64,000 nt of DNA from Allorhodopirellula heiligendammensis (GTDB lineage: Bacteria > Planctomycetota > Planctomycetia > Pirellulales > Pirellulaceae), in NCBI RefSeq assembly GCF_007860105.1, contig NZ_SJPU01000004.1, forward strand, positions 62,001-126,000, given 5' to 3'. A program made the translations under genes and the position numbers. Each line of letters begins with the position of its first letter. The stretch's first letter is position 1. Below the pieces are notes generated by a model. That model saw only the letters and a list, made by a program, of their open reading frames with translations. It had not been told where the DNA came from and ran no database searches. This document shows positions 9,334 through 19,500 of this stretch, piece by piece.

Positions 9334-12102
9334 ATGCTGATCCCCGCCCAAAATGCGCGTCGCCTCCCGCTGACACTGTGCTCTATCGCCATCCTCGCAA
9401 CGGCGTTCAATGCCTACGGAGGCGAGCATAACGCGGCATCCCCGAATCACTCGTCCGAGGCGGAGGTCGCTGACACGGCCACCAGTCTCGAGGAATTGAA
9501 GGCCAATGGGTACGAGCGTTCGCGGTTTAAAGTCGGGCGGGCAGGCGACGCACACCGGCCGGCCGATGGGGGGAACCAGTCTCCACCGCAAGCGAACTTG
9601 GCTCAGTTCGAAGCGACGATCAAACCGCTACTAGAAGAAAATTGTTTTGATTGTCACGGTCCCTATGAATCGGAGGGCAATTTTAGAATTGACACGCTCG
9701 ATCCTGATCTCCTGTCGGGACCGGACACAGACTGGTGGTCCGAAGTCTTTGCAGTCCTGACCAAAGGCGAAATGCCACCTCCAGACGACAGCGAGCTAGG
9801 AGAGGCCGATCGTCTGCTACTAGTGAATTGGTTGGCAAACGAACTACAGATCGCGTCGACCGTGCGTCGCAATACAGGTGCACATACTACGTTCCGTCGC
9901 ATGACGCGGTACGAGTACAACTATGCGCTCCAAGACCTATTGGGCTTGCCGTGGGACTTTGCCAAAGACCTGCCACCAGAATCGCATACCGAAGAGGGCT
10001 TTCAAAACAGTTCTGATCTGCTGCACCTCACCGTCTCGCAGCTTGAGACGTATCATCGCATTGCTCGAACCGCGCTCAACCGGGCAACTGTATCAGGCGA
10101 TCGCCCACCGACGCATTACTGGGGCGTCGCGATGGCCGACGCAGCCGAGCGAGAATGGCCGAAGTTGGACGAGCAGCTCGACAAGGCCAAGAAGGAGCTT
10201 AAAGATGAGCCCGAGCAGCTGAAAGCCGAACTGGATCGGCTCGAGGCCAGTTTTAAGAAACCACATCGCACGGCTTACTTTAAAGAACTTTCAAGCGGCC
10301 GGACGGTTGATACACGCTGGCAGTACAACGGCGCACGCTACGCATTCAGTCCGACCGACATTCCCCCTGAGATTCCCGATTCATTCGATTGCGTCGCCAT
10401 CTTGCCAGCCGGTCGCCAACAGCAGCTAGTTGTCGAACTTGGCAATCAGCTGCCTGACGAAGGGACCATGCGTGTAACAGTGCAGGCGTCACGCGTCCAT
10501 GGCGACAGCAACAGGGTTCCGAGCATGCAGCTTCTGTTCGGATGGCAAGCGAGCAATGAGGGGCGTGCTCTGCTGCGAGTCAGTGAGATGGACACGCCCG
10601 TCACTGCCGGCCCCGAAAAACCACAACTGATTCAGTGGGACGTGCCTTTGGGTGAGATCTATCCACGCAACTCGGTTCGAAAATCATCTCCGATGGGCGC
10701 GACCCCGAGTCCGTCGGAGTACATCCGTCTGGCGAACAGTTCGGCATCTCCCGCCGAGATCCAAGTGAATTATGTCAGCGTTGCTGCACCCGTTTACGAC
10801 CAATGGCCACCTGAATCACACCGGCGAATCTTTCTGGAAAGCGACGATGCCAACGATGAATCTGTCTACGCGGAGCAGATCCTGAGGGCATTCATGGTGC
10901 GCGCGTGGCGTCGCCCAGTGACGGATGACGAGATTGATCGCAAGCTGACGCTCTTTTCCAAGATCCGCCCCCAATGCGATCGTTTTGAAGAAGCGGTGAT
11001 TGAGGTACTCGCGGCCGTGCTGGCGTCTCCCCAGTTCCTGTACGTCACCAATGATACCTCGGAGCTTCCCACTGAAACCTCCCAGCGAACGGTGTTGAAC
11101 GACTACGCTCTGGCATCCCGACTATCGATGTTCCTATGGTGCAGTATCCCCGACGAGGAGCTGTTAGAGCTGGCGGAATCTGGCCAGCTCGCTCAACCCA
11201 ACGTGCTCGCATCTCAAGTCGAGCGGATGTTGACCGATCCGCGGAGCACGCGTTTTGCCGAACACTTCGTGCATCAATGGCTCGACATGCAGTTGCTGGA
11301 CTTCATGAATTTCAACCAGCACATCCGACATTTCGATCCACTGCTGAAGGAAGCGATGCAGCATGAACCGATCGCCGTATTCAATGAGGTGCTGCGTGAG
11401 GACGAGAGCGTTCTTGACTTCATTCACAGCGACTACACGATGGTCAACGAGCGGCTCGCCGAACACTATGGTCTCGATGACGTTTTCGGTAACGAGTTTC
11501 GCCGTGTGAAGTTGGACGGCGAGTATCAACGTGGTGGACTATTGACGCAGGCCGGACTGTTGGCGATGAATTCCGACTGGCCCGACTCGCATCCCTTGAA
11601 ACGCGCGATTTGGGTGTTGGAGAGCCTCCTGAATGATCCTCCACCGCCGCCTCCGCCAGCGGTGCCGCAGATCGACCTGGCCGACCCAGAGATCGCTAAA
11701 ATGACGCTGAAGGAACGAATCGAGGATCATCGCAATCACGCCGCTTGCATGTCTTGTCACGTAAAGATTGATCCCTGGGGCATCGCATTCGAAAATTATG
11801 ACGCGTTAGGGCAGTGGCGCGACGAGATCCGCGGGAAGCCTGTCGATGCATCGAGCGAGCTGTTTAATCATCAGACACTCGATGGAATGGAAGGGCTCAA
11901 GCGGTTCTTGCTTGAACATCGGCAGGATCAGTTCGTGCAGGCAATCGTGCACAAACTGACGACGTACGCATTGGGACGCACACTCACGTTTGCCGACCAA
12001 GCGGACATGGATGCCATCACCGCGGAAGTGCGTATACAAGGCGATGGGCTGAAGACTGTGGTTCGAGAAATCGTACACAGTGATTTGTTTCAAACCAGAT
12101 AG
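9334..12102 (+). CDS. PSD3/PSD5/PSD4/PSCyt3/PSD2 (DUF1587-1595-1592-1588-1585) heme-binding protein
   Basis: The product has 922 residues, with a signal peptide to about residue 30. An N-terminal PSCyt1-like heme motif CFDCH (C104-H108) is followed in order by DUF1587 (FRRMTRYEYNYALQDLLGL), a helical insert rich in Glu/Lys, a beta-rich carbohydrate-binding-like segment, DUF1595 (RAFMVRAWRRPVTDDE), DUF1592 (YALASRLSMFLWCSIPDE), DUF1588 with a second heme motif CMSCH (C805-H809), and C-terminal DUF1585. This is the complete order of the family. A poly-proline run lies just before the second heme. Such proteins are exported and probably carry c-type hemes; their substrate is unknown. The DUF1552 gene follows after 54 bases and is the usual partner. 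Confidence 0.94.
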   Translation: MLIPAQNARRLPLTLCSIAILATAFNAYGGEHNAASPNHSSEAEVADTATSLEELKANGYERSRFKVGRAGDAHRPADGGNQSPPQANLAQFEATIKPLLEENCFDCHGPYESEGNFRIDTLDPDLLSGPDTDWWSEVFAVLTKGEMPPPDDSELGEADRLLLVNWLANELQIASTVRRNTGAHTTFRRMTRYEYNYALQDLLGLPWDFAKDLPPESHTEEGFQNSSDLLHLTVSQLETYHRIARTALNRATVSGDRPPTHYWGVAMADAAEREWPKLDEQLDKAKKELKDEPEQLKAELDRLEASFKKPHRTAYFKELSSGRTVDTRWQYNGARYAFSPTDIPPEIPDSFDCVAILPAGRQQQLVVELGNQLPDEGTMRVTVQASRVHGDSNRVPSMQLLFGWQASNEGRALLRVSEMDTPVTAGPEKPQLIQWDVPLGEIYPRNSVRKSSPMGATPSPSEYIRLANSSASPAEIQVNYVSVAAPVYDQWPPESHRRIFLESDDANDESVYAEQILRAFMVRAWRRPVTDDEIDRKLTLFSKIRPQCDRFEEAVIEVLAAVLASPQFLYVTNDTSELPTETSQRTVLNDYALASRLSMFLWCSIPDEELLELAESGQLAQPNVLASQVERMLTDPRSTRFAEHFVHQWLDMQLLDFMNFNQHIRHFDPLLKEAMQHEPIAVFNEVLREDESVLDFIHSDYTMVNERLAEHYGLDDVFGNEFRRVKLDGEYQRGGLLTQAGLLAMNSDWPDSHPLKRAIWVLESLLNDPPPPPPPAVPQIDLADPEIAKMTLKERIEDHRNHAACMSCHVKIDPWGIAFENYDALGQWRDEIRGKPVDASSELFNHQTLDGMEGLKRFLLEHRQDQFVQAIVHKLTTYALGRTLTFADQADMDAITAEVRIQGDGLKTVVREIVHSDLFQTR

Positions 12103-12156
12103 CGTTCTCACGGTGGTCGGCCACCCTGAACGAGACCCTCACATGAAGGCAGGAAG

Positions 12157-13560
12157 ATGAAAGCGAATTTGAACCATATCGACCGGCGGCGATTCCTGCG
12201 GGGCAGCGGGATTGCTCTGGCACTGCCATTGTTCGGATCGCTGGCGACTTCGAAGGCTTGTGCTAACGGAGCGACTGACAATCCCAAACGCCTTGGCTGT
12301 TTCTACTTTCCCGATGGCGTTCCGATGCCACTGCCAGAGGACCCTGCCTATCAGGAGTGGGCTTGGTTTCCTCATGGAAATGGCTCCGAGTTCGAATTCA
12401 CCAAGTGCATGGAACCGCTCGAACAGCTCAAGAGTGACCTCACGGTGTTGTCGGGATTCTCGCACATCAACGCGCGAGATGTGCACGGCCACAATAACGC
12501 GGACCAATTTCTAACCGGCGCGGCGACCGGGGGCGGAGACCGTGAGTACAGTAACTCAATTTCTCTCGACCAAGAGTATGCCAAACACGTAGGTGATCAG
12601 ACACGATTCGCATCCCTGGTCATGTCGACCGACGGGGGCACGGGGACGGCTCGGGGTACTCACACAATCTCGTTCGACCGCAACGGTCGTCCCATTCCAG
12701 CGGAGCACCGGCCCAAGCAGATCTTTGATCAGTTGTTTGTCAAAAGCGATGGTGATTCCTCTCGGCGTCTCGCGATGAGCCGGAGTGCGCTCGATGACAT
12801 GCTCTCCGACGCGAGGTCGTTGCGGAAAACATTATCGGCAAGCGATCGCAAGAATTTGGACGAATACTTGGATTCGGTACGTCAGGCCGAAGTCAAGGTG
12901 GAAAAGGCTAAACGCTGGCTCGACGCCCCCCTGCCACAGCTCGATGGGGACCCGTTGAATCTTGAGTTAACAACCGATGAGCCACGTGAGTATCTCCGCA
13001 CGATGTTCGATTTGATCTACCTGGCATTCAAAACCGACTCAACTCGGGTGGCGACATATCAAATCGGTCGGGAAAACGGTGTCGGCCGTAGCGATCACCT
13101 CGCTCGCGCGGTCGGTTTCAATCTTGCTCATCAATTGTCGCATGAGACCAAGAATCCTGGTGGCTGGAAGAATTTCGGCGTCTACTGCCAGTTCCTCAAT
13201 GAAGAGTACGGGCGACTCATCGCGAAACTCAAAGCGACACCCGAACCAGCCGGCACAGGGAGCATGCTAGACAATTCGCTGCTGCTCTTTGGATCTGCAT
13301 CGAGCGCCTTCCATTTATCGCGAAACTACCCGCTGATTCTCGCCGGTGGAAAACACATGGGATTCAAGCACGGACAGTATCTCAACCATGCAGGAATGAA
13401 TTTCCAAGGCGGCCCCTGGCTCGGCAAGCGTGAGCCATGGCAAGATGAAGCGAAAGGAGAGGACATGCCGCTGTCGAATCTATACGTCACTATGCTCCAG
13501 CGACTCGGCGTCACCACCAATGCGTTCGCCGACAGCACTGGAATTGTCGCCAACGTCTGA
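12157..13560 (+). CDS. DUF1552 Tat-exported protein
   Basis: The product has 467 residues. It starts at ATG 12157 with AGGAAG just upstream. The N-terminus has a twin-arginine signal (DRRRFLRGSG, then a hydrophobic stretch to about residue 33). The body fits DUF1552: LTVLSGFSH, the HGHNNADQFLTG segment, and the late GSMLDNSLLLFGS and HMGFKHGQYLNH motifs. The family is distantly related to DUF1501 and the sulfatase/phosphatase fold, but no activity is known. It nearly always sits beside a DUF1592-type heme protein, as here, so the pair probably works as one exported unit. Confidence 0.93.
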   Translation: MKANLNHIDRRRFLRGSGIALALPLFGSLATSKACANGATDNPKRLGCFYFPDGVPMPLPEDPAYQEWAWFPHGNGSEFEFTKCMEPLEQLKSDLTVLSGFSHINARDVHGHNNADQFLTGAATGGGDREYSNSISLDQEYAKHVGDQTRFASLVMSTDGGTGTARGTHTISFDRNGRPIPAEHRPKQIFDQLFVKSDGDSSRRLAMSRSALDDMLSDARSLRKTLSASDRKNLDEYLDSVRQAEVKVEKAKRWLDAPLPQLDGDPLNLELTTDEPREYLRTMFDLIYLAFKTDSTRVATYQIGRENGVGRSDHLARAVGFNLAHQLSHETKNPGGWKNFGVYCQFLNEEYGRLIAKLKATPEPAGTGSMLDNSLLLFGSASSAFHLSRNYPLILAGGKHMGFKHGQYLNHAGMNFQGGPWLGKREPWQDEAKGEDMPLSNLYVTMLQRLGVTTNAFADSTGIVANV

Positions 13561-13654
13561 AACTTGCCGTATTCTCAGCTGTGCACGCTGCTCCGCTGAT
13601 GTACCACACCGCCCACCGCCCTTGCAGTAGCGATACCTCGCCATGGCAGCGTAC

Positions 13655-15145
13655 TCAGTTCGATGATGTTAGACGGCGACACAATTCGTCAGCGCTAGGC
13701 CGTTTCGGTGGCTCCATGGCAAGCGTGTCAGCAAGCGCGTCACGATATTCTTCCGGAATTCGGTCAGCGACGGACCTCACAAATTCCCTGCGTCGAAGAC
13801 CGGTTATGATCTCCATTGCCGAAAGATCGGTCATCACCGAGTCCCCAGACAGCATTTGCGTGAAAATCAAGCCCAGTGAAAAAATGTCGCTTGATTCAGT
13901 CAGACCCTCGCCACTGGCTTGTTCGGGAGACATGTACGCTGGCGTTCCGCAAATTTTTCCTGATCCGGAGTTTGCGACTATCGCGGCATTTCGAACGTCG
14001 AGTTCCAGCGTCTCGTCCGGTTCCCCCATCGACTCGTCCAATGCGGTTGCGGCATCTCCGTTGTCAGCAACTAAAGCAGGGGCCGGCGACGCCGCGTCGC
14101 TGGTTGCTCTGGAAACGCGACGACGAGGCAGGGACTGTGCGAGTCCAAAATCAACGAGAACGGGATCGCCACTCTCGCGCAGGAGTATATTCGCCGGTTT
14201 TAAATCTCCGTGAACAATCCCTTGTGCATGAGCGGCGGACAGCCCCAACGCGATCCGTTGGGCAAGCTGGCGAAAGTCGTGATCTGTAAACTTTTTACCC
14301 ATAAAATCAGCGAGCGAACGGCCATCGATATACTCCATGACAATCGTAGGTAACGTGTCAACGGCGTCCGCTGAGTAGATGGTGCACACATTAGGATGAC
14401 TAATGCGAGCCGCAGAACGAGCCTCTCTCAACAGATTGGTTTCCGTTTGGCCATCCTGTTTTAAGATAACTTTGAGCGCCACTTTGCGTTCGAGCCGTAA
14501 GTCATCGGCTGCTAAAACGTGCCCGAAAGCACCTCTTCCCAGTTCTCGCACAATCCGGTAATGCCCGAGGACTCTACCAGGTTTTAACATTGATGCGACA
14601 TCCAGAACGCCATCGGCTCGCTTCCAATTGGCGGGGCATAGGCCGCCCGATTGCAAAGCGTCCAGCGCTCGCACGACATCCTCTACGTTGCGACCCACAC
14701 TCAAGTCGTAACTCGCTGCGTAGCGAAGCACCCCCTTGGGATCGATCAAGAATAGTCCTCGATTCGGGAGACCATCGTCGTCTCGCCACACGCCAAAACT
14801 CCTGCACAGATCGCCTTGGGGATCCGAAGCGAGTGGAAAACGCAGTCCCTCCACTCCACCTTCACTTGTGGGCGTCTGCATCCACTTCAAGTGCGAATCG
14901 ACGGAGTCGATGCTGATCCCTAACAGCTCACAACCTCGTTGATCAAAGAGATGCTTCTCTGCGCTGAATCCCGTGAGCTCTGTCGGGCACACGAATGAGA
15001 AGTCGCGTGGATAGAAGAGGAGAGCGAGCCAGCGTCCACGATAGTGGTCGGATTCGATATCGCAGTGGTGCAGATCTGGAGTCGCGGATTGCAAGTGATA
15101 TCGTGGGGCTTTCGTCCCAACGACGCAGGGCTGTACGGTGGTCAT
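13655..15145 (-). CDS. Peroxiredoxin-Ser/Thr kinase fusion
   Basis: The product has 496 residues. I use ATG 15145, because AAGGA (minus strand, 15152-15156) is spaced 6 bases from it; a GTG at 15148 is the alternative. Residues 1-185 are a typical 2-Cys peroxiredoxin: FVCPTEL with peroxidatic C53, conserved R129, and resolving C170 in GGLCPANW. Residues 196-496 are a kinase: GRGAFG loop, K225, a catalytic loop with HGD (312-314) in place of HRD, DFG at 332-334, and CGTPAYMSPEQ at 399-409. About 65 residues, rich in Ala, Ser and Asp, separate DFG from CGTP, far more than in PknB-type kinases. No membrane segment is visible, so it should be cytoplasmic. The fusion suggests a peroxide-sensing kinase, which is an inference. 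It lies 90 bases after the PSCyt1-WD40 gene on the same strand. Confidence 0.93.
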   Translation of the reverse strand: MTTVQPCVVGTKAPRYHLQSATPDLHHCDIESDHYRGRWLALLFYPRDFSFVCPTELTGFSAEKHLFDQRGCELLGISIDSVDSHLKWMQTPTSEGGVEGLRFPLASDPQGDLCRSFGVWRDDDGLPNRGLFLIDPKGVLRYAASYDLSVGRNVEDVVRALDALQSGGLCPANWKRADGVLDVASMLKPGRVLGHYRIVRELGRGAFGHVLAADDLRLERKVALKVILKQDGQTETNLLREARSAARISHPNVCTIYSADAVDTLPTIVMEYIDGRSLADFMGKKFTDHDFRQLAQRIALGLSAAHAQGIVHGDLKPANILLRESGDPVLVDFGLAQSLPRRRVSRATSDAASPAPALVADNGDAATALDESMGEPDETLELDVRNAAIVANSGSGKICGTPAYMSPEQASGEGLTESSDIFSLGLIFTQMLSGDSVMTDLSAMEIITGLRRREFVRSVADRIPEEYRDALADTLAMEPPKRPSADELCRRLTSSN

Positions 15146-15235
15146 CACGTATCCTTTGAATTAACTGGCAAGCGTCCTGTTTCGCATTGCCATCGCCGAA
15201 GCATAACAGATGTGCATGATCGTTTGCCCGCGAGG

Positions 15236-16582
15236 CTACGGTTTGGCAATCCACGCCTGGACGGTTGCCGCGTCAGCAATACTCCAAATGCGAACCTCGC
15301 CGTCGAAAGCACCGCTCGCAATCGAAGGAATGTCGCTATCACCCAATGTCGTCGGTTGGGAACATGCTGTCAGCACCCAGTCACGGTGCCCTTTCAAGAC
15401 TTGCGAAATTTTGTTGGTCGCTAAATCAATTCGCAGCAGACGAGTGTCCGAGCAGGGCACGTAAAGATTGGCTCCCACGCGAAGCAGTTTTTGACCTTCG
15501 CCGCCGACGCCGATCTCTGCTACTTTATTGGCACCATCGACGTTCCAGCGATGCAGTTTGTTGTCACTGCCCACGGAGACGACCTGCTGGTTGTCGGCCA
15601 AAATGGATATCCCTCGCACGGCAGCCCCGTGGCCCAGGTAGCTAGATAGTAGTTCACCGGTAGCGCCGTCGTATACCTTGGCTGACTTATCTCGACTGGC
15701 GGAAGCTAGGCGTACGCCGTCGTCGCTCCAAGCGATATCGGTAACCCAATCAGCATGACTCGCGATGGTTTGTATTTCCTGGAGAGTGTCGACATTGAGA
15801 ATACGGATCGTACTATCCGCCGCAGCGATGGCAAGTTCATCGGCTCCGGGCCGGTACGCGAGGTCCAAAACGACATCGCTTGTTCGTGCGACGACTGCCT
15901 TGATCGCACCGGACTCAAAATCCACTAGCCGTACCTCGCCACTGCGCCCCGGTTGACCACAACCGACTGCCAATGTCTTCCCGTCCGGTGCAAATGCCAA
16001 GGCGAAAACTCGCTGCCCGACGTTCTTGATCCGCCGGACCAGTTTTGCATCTTTGGTATTCCAGATTACCAGCTCGTGATAGCCGTTGGTAACAATCTGC
16101 TTTCCGTCGGGCGAGAACGTCAGCGCCGTAATCGGCACCGCTCGGCTGTAGACGTCTGGCGGATCCAGGTACTGAACCGGTGGAATGACCAACCCCACCG
16201 ACTCGCCGGGGTTCTGGCCGTCAAACTTTGCTCCAGCAGCGATCCAACTCGTGATCAAGACGATCTGATCGGGCGTAAGAGCATCATTGTCTGCAGGCAT
16301 TCGCTCGGACTCATCGCAGGTGATACGGCGAAGGAACTCGCTGACTTGATCGGGCATCGTCGCGATCGGCGTTTCACCTGAGTCACCTGGTTTGAGCAAC
16401 TCGTTATACGTGTCGACGCGATAGCCACCCTCAGCTTTCTTGGGACCGTGACACGCGATACAACTATCTAGCAATATCGGAGCGATGTCCCTGCGAAAGC
16501 TAACTGGCGTGACTTCATCACCATAGGATCCAATACTGTCGTTGCACAACACGATGGCGGCCAAAATGTAGCTACGTAACAT
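15236..16582 (-). CDS. PSCyt1 heme domain-WD40 repeat protein
   Basis: The product has 448 residues, with a short signal-like N-terminus to about residue 21. A PSCyt1 domain follows with the heme motif CIACH (C41-H45) and the typical GGYRVDTYNELLKPGDSG and RMPADNDAL segments. From about residue 155 to the end there are roughly six WD40 repeats (ITALTFSPDGKQIV, VFALAFAPDGKTLAVG, VTDIAWSDDGVRLASAS, VRGISILADNQQVVSVG), probably forming one beta-propeller. It should act outside the cytoplasmic membrane as a heme protein with a protein-binding propeller. It starts 9 bases after the stop of the large PSCyt2/PSD1 gene, so the two form an operon. Confidence 0.93.
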   Translation of the reverse strand: MLRSYILAAIVLCNDSIGSYGDEVTPVSFRRDIAPILLDSCIACHGPKKAEGGYRVDTYNELLKPGDSGETPIATMPDQVSEFLRRITCDESERMPADNDALTPDQIVLITSWIAAGAKFDGQNPGESVGLVIPPVQYLDPPDVYSRAVPITALTFSPDGKQIVTNGYHELVIWNTKDAKLVRRIKNVGQRVFALAFAPDGKTLAVGCGQPGRSGEVRLVDFESGAIKAVVARTSDVVLDLAYRPGADELAIAAADSTIRILNVDTLQEIQTIASHADWVTDIAWSDDGVRLASASRDKSAKVYDGATGELLSSYLGHGAAVRGISILADNQQVVSVGSDNKLHRWNVDGANKVAEIGVGGEGQKLLRVGANLYVPCSDTRLLRIDLATNKISQVLKGHRDWVLTACSQPTTLGDSDIPSIASGAFDGEVRIWSIADAATVQAWIAKP

Positions 16583-16591
16583 GAATCAGCC

Positions 16592-19500
16592 TTAGTGTTG
16601 AAACAGAAATTCATCGGTGTTGAACAACGCCCAGCAAACGTCCTCGACGCCAACTACGAGGTCTGGATTCTTGCTGCAATGCTGGAGCGCTGCCTTTAAC
16701 TCGATGTCCGACGGCAGGCGACAAAGGGCGGCGAAGTAGATATCTCGAATGACGTCCTTAACTGGTTCCCCCTCGGCCAGAGATTTCCGAAAGCGATTGT
16801 TTTCGTCGCGCAACTTCCCATGGATCATCGGACCATTGAACAGCTCGATGGCCATGCCGAGCGTGGAATCGTCGGTCCGCTCGCAAGCACAAACAGTGCT
16901 GCGTTCAGGTTGTCCAAACACTTTCAGGAAATCGACTTTGACGACATCGGGTGCCGGCAGCTGCGTAGCCAGGGTACCGGCGGGGAGACTGCCGAACCGC
17001 TGCTCCAGTGCCAACGTTCGATTAATCGCATCGAGCAGTTGTTCCGCACCCAGCAAACGGGGTTCTTGGTGCGAAAAATACTTGGTGTCATCCTGGTTGA
17101 ACTTAGTCGTGCGATAACTCGCCTGATACGTGCGGCTGTTGAGGATGAGTCGTAACAGGTGCTTTCGATCATAGCCACTTTCCACGAACTCAGTCGCCAG
17201 CGCATCCAATAGGGCCGCATTGGACGGAGGATTCGAGTCGCGAAAGTCGTCGATGGGATCAACGATGCCACGCGAGAAAAGCTGAGCCCAGATGCGATTA
17301 GCTTCGATTCGCGCGAAGTAGGGATTGCCGGGATTCACTAGCCACGCCACGAACGCGGTGCGTCGATCGGTGTCATTGGGCGATTCAATACTGCCCACCT
17401 GAGGCAGCCAGGGAGACATCACCTCGCCGGTCCGCGGCTGTGTGACATCGCCAGAGGAACTGGTATAGACGAACATCTCACCGGGGCGCCCGGTGTTTCG
17501 GCGCTGCACTCGGCTAAAAAATGTCCCCAGACCGTAGTAGTTATCCTGGGTCCAACGCTCGAAAGGATGGTTATGACATTTCGCGCACTGCAGTCTCGCA
17601 CCGAGGAAGACTTGGGAGATCGTTTCGACACACTCGTTCATATCGGCGGATGTACGGTAGAAATTGGCCGGAGGATTTGCCAATGTGCTACCGGACCCGG
17701 TAAGTAACTGTCTCGCGAATTCATCGTAAGGCGTATTATCGTGCAAGGACTGCTCGACCCAGCGATGGTACTTGTAGATTCCCTCATCACCGACCAATTT
17801 ACGGTTCATCTTGAGCAGGTCGCCCCACTTCAACGCCCAAAACTTAGCAAACTCTTTCCGCTCAAGCAGAGAGTCGATAAGCCGCGTACGTTTGTCTTCA
17901 CCAGTATTGGCCAAGAACGCGGTCGTCTCCTCGACGGACGGCAGGATGCCAAGCAGGTCAAGGCTTATCCGGCGTAGGAACTCGTCGTCGCTGCAAGTCT
18001 CAGCGGGCAAATATTGTAATTGCTGCAGTTTGGCATTGACGAGCTGGTCAATGTAGTTGTTTGGCGATGGAGACTGCCACTGAAAGTCTTCCAGGTTCTC
18101 GACGAACATCATTGGCACGGATTCGATGTACTCTAATAACCGCACCAAAATCGCCACTTCGCCTCGAGCATGGGGTGTCACGAAGCCATTGGCATTTACC
18201 GTCGCGACCGAAGTGTCAGAAGTCTCGTAGGCTGCGAGATGGGTTACATCCCGTTGACGGCCATCGGCAAAATGCGCCGTGACTACCAACTGCTGCCCAC
18301 CGTCTCTAACAGCTAGTATCTGTTTTGCGTCTGGATAGACTTCGAGTCTCGTGATACGCGCGGTTCCCCTAGGATCCGCGGCGGCACCGCTGGCAATCCA
18401 ATCTCGCAGGATCGTGTACGCGACGTCATTCTTATGCAATTGCTTGCCACCACCATGCGCCACGTTCATCAGGGGCTTAAGCAGGAGTAGACTTTGCTCG
18501 GGATCAATCGGATTAGTACGGCGACCGAAGTCCTCTCGTATCAACGTCAGCTCATCGAGATTCTTATCAAAGGCACGAAGCGACAGGCGAAAGCCCCCTT
18601 TTCCGCTCGGCGATCCATGACAGGCTCCGGAATTACAACCTTGCTTGGATAGCCCGACCAACACCTCCGATTCGAACTCGACCGGACGCGGCGTTGCTAG
18701 GCTCGAAACCAGCGTCGGAATCACATGTCGATTGCCGCCAACCTCGATAATGACTTCGGTTTCACCATCGGCGATCGGATAAACGACTCCAGCACGCACT
18801 ACGGCAATTTCGGGGTTGGCTGAAGTCATACGAGCGTCACGAGTCCAATCGCGCGGACGGTTTTGCTGGTTGATGCCGGAAACTGCGATCTGCTGCCGGC
18901 CCCGAGAATCCGTCAAAGCAACAGCTTTCGGGTACACCACCAGTTTGGTGGGACTATCTAACAGGACGGGAAGTGGATGTGTCGATGCAACGGTGAAGTC
19001 GTGTCCCTCATATGTGCTGGCGGCGCAAAGCGTGAACGCGTGAGCCCCTTCGAGATTCACGTCGCCAAGATCCACGTCACCAGCAATTTGCAATTCGAAT
19101 GTTGCCTTCGTTTGGTCTGCCGCAATCGTGACGGCCTCAGGAGCTGAGATGCCAACAGGCAGATCTGCCAGGCTGATCATTACAGGCTGCGGATCACCAC
19201 CCTCACGAAATAAATTAACCTCTACGCTAGCGCGCCCGCCCCGAACAAATGGCTCAGGGAACCGAGTCGTGACGCGAACCGGATCTATCCATGCAATGGG
19301 CAAATTGTAGGTTTCGATGCGGCCGTGACCGTTGAACTCGCCATAGACGAGCAGCGGCAGTTGCTCAGCTTCGACAGGTCCTCCACGGTCCTCCGCGTTA
19401 ACGACGCTACGAGTCAGACTCAGTGTATGTGCTCCCTTGTCGATTGCCGTGCCCACGGTCCAACCCGACGGCAGTGGACCTGGCAGTAGGGTGACGGGCG

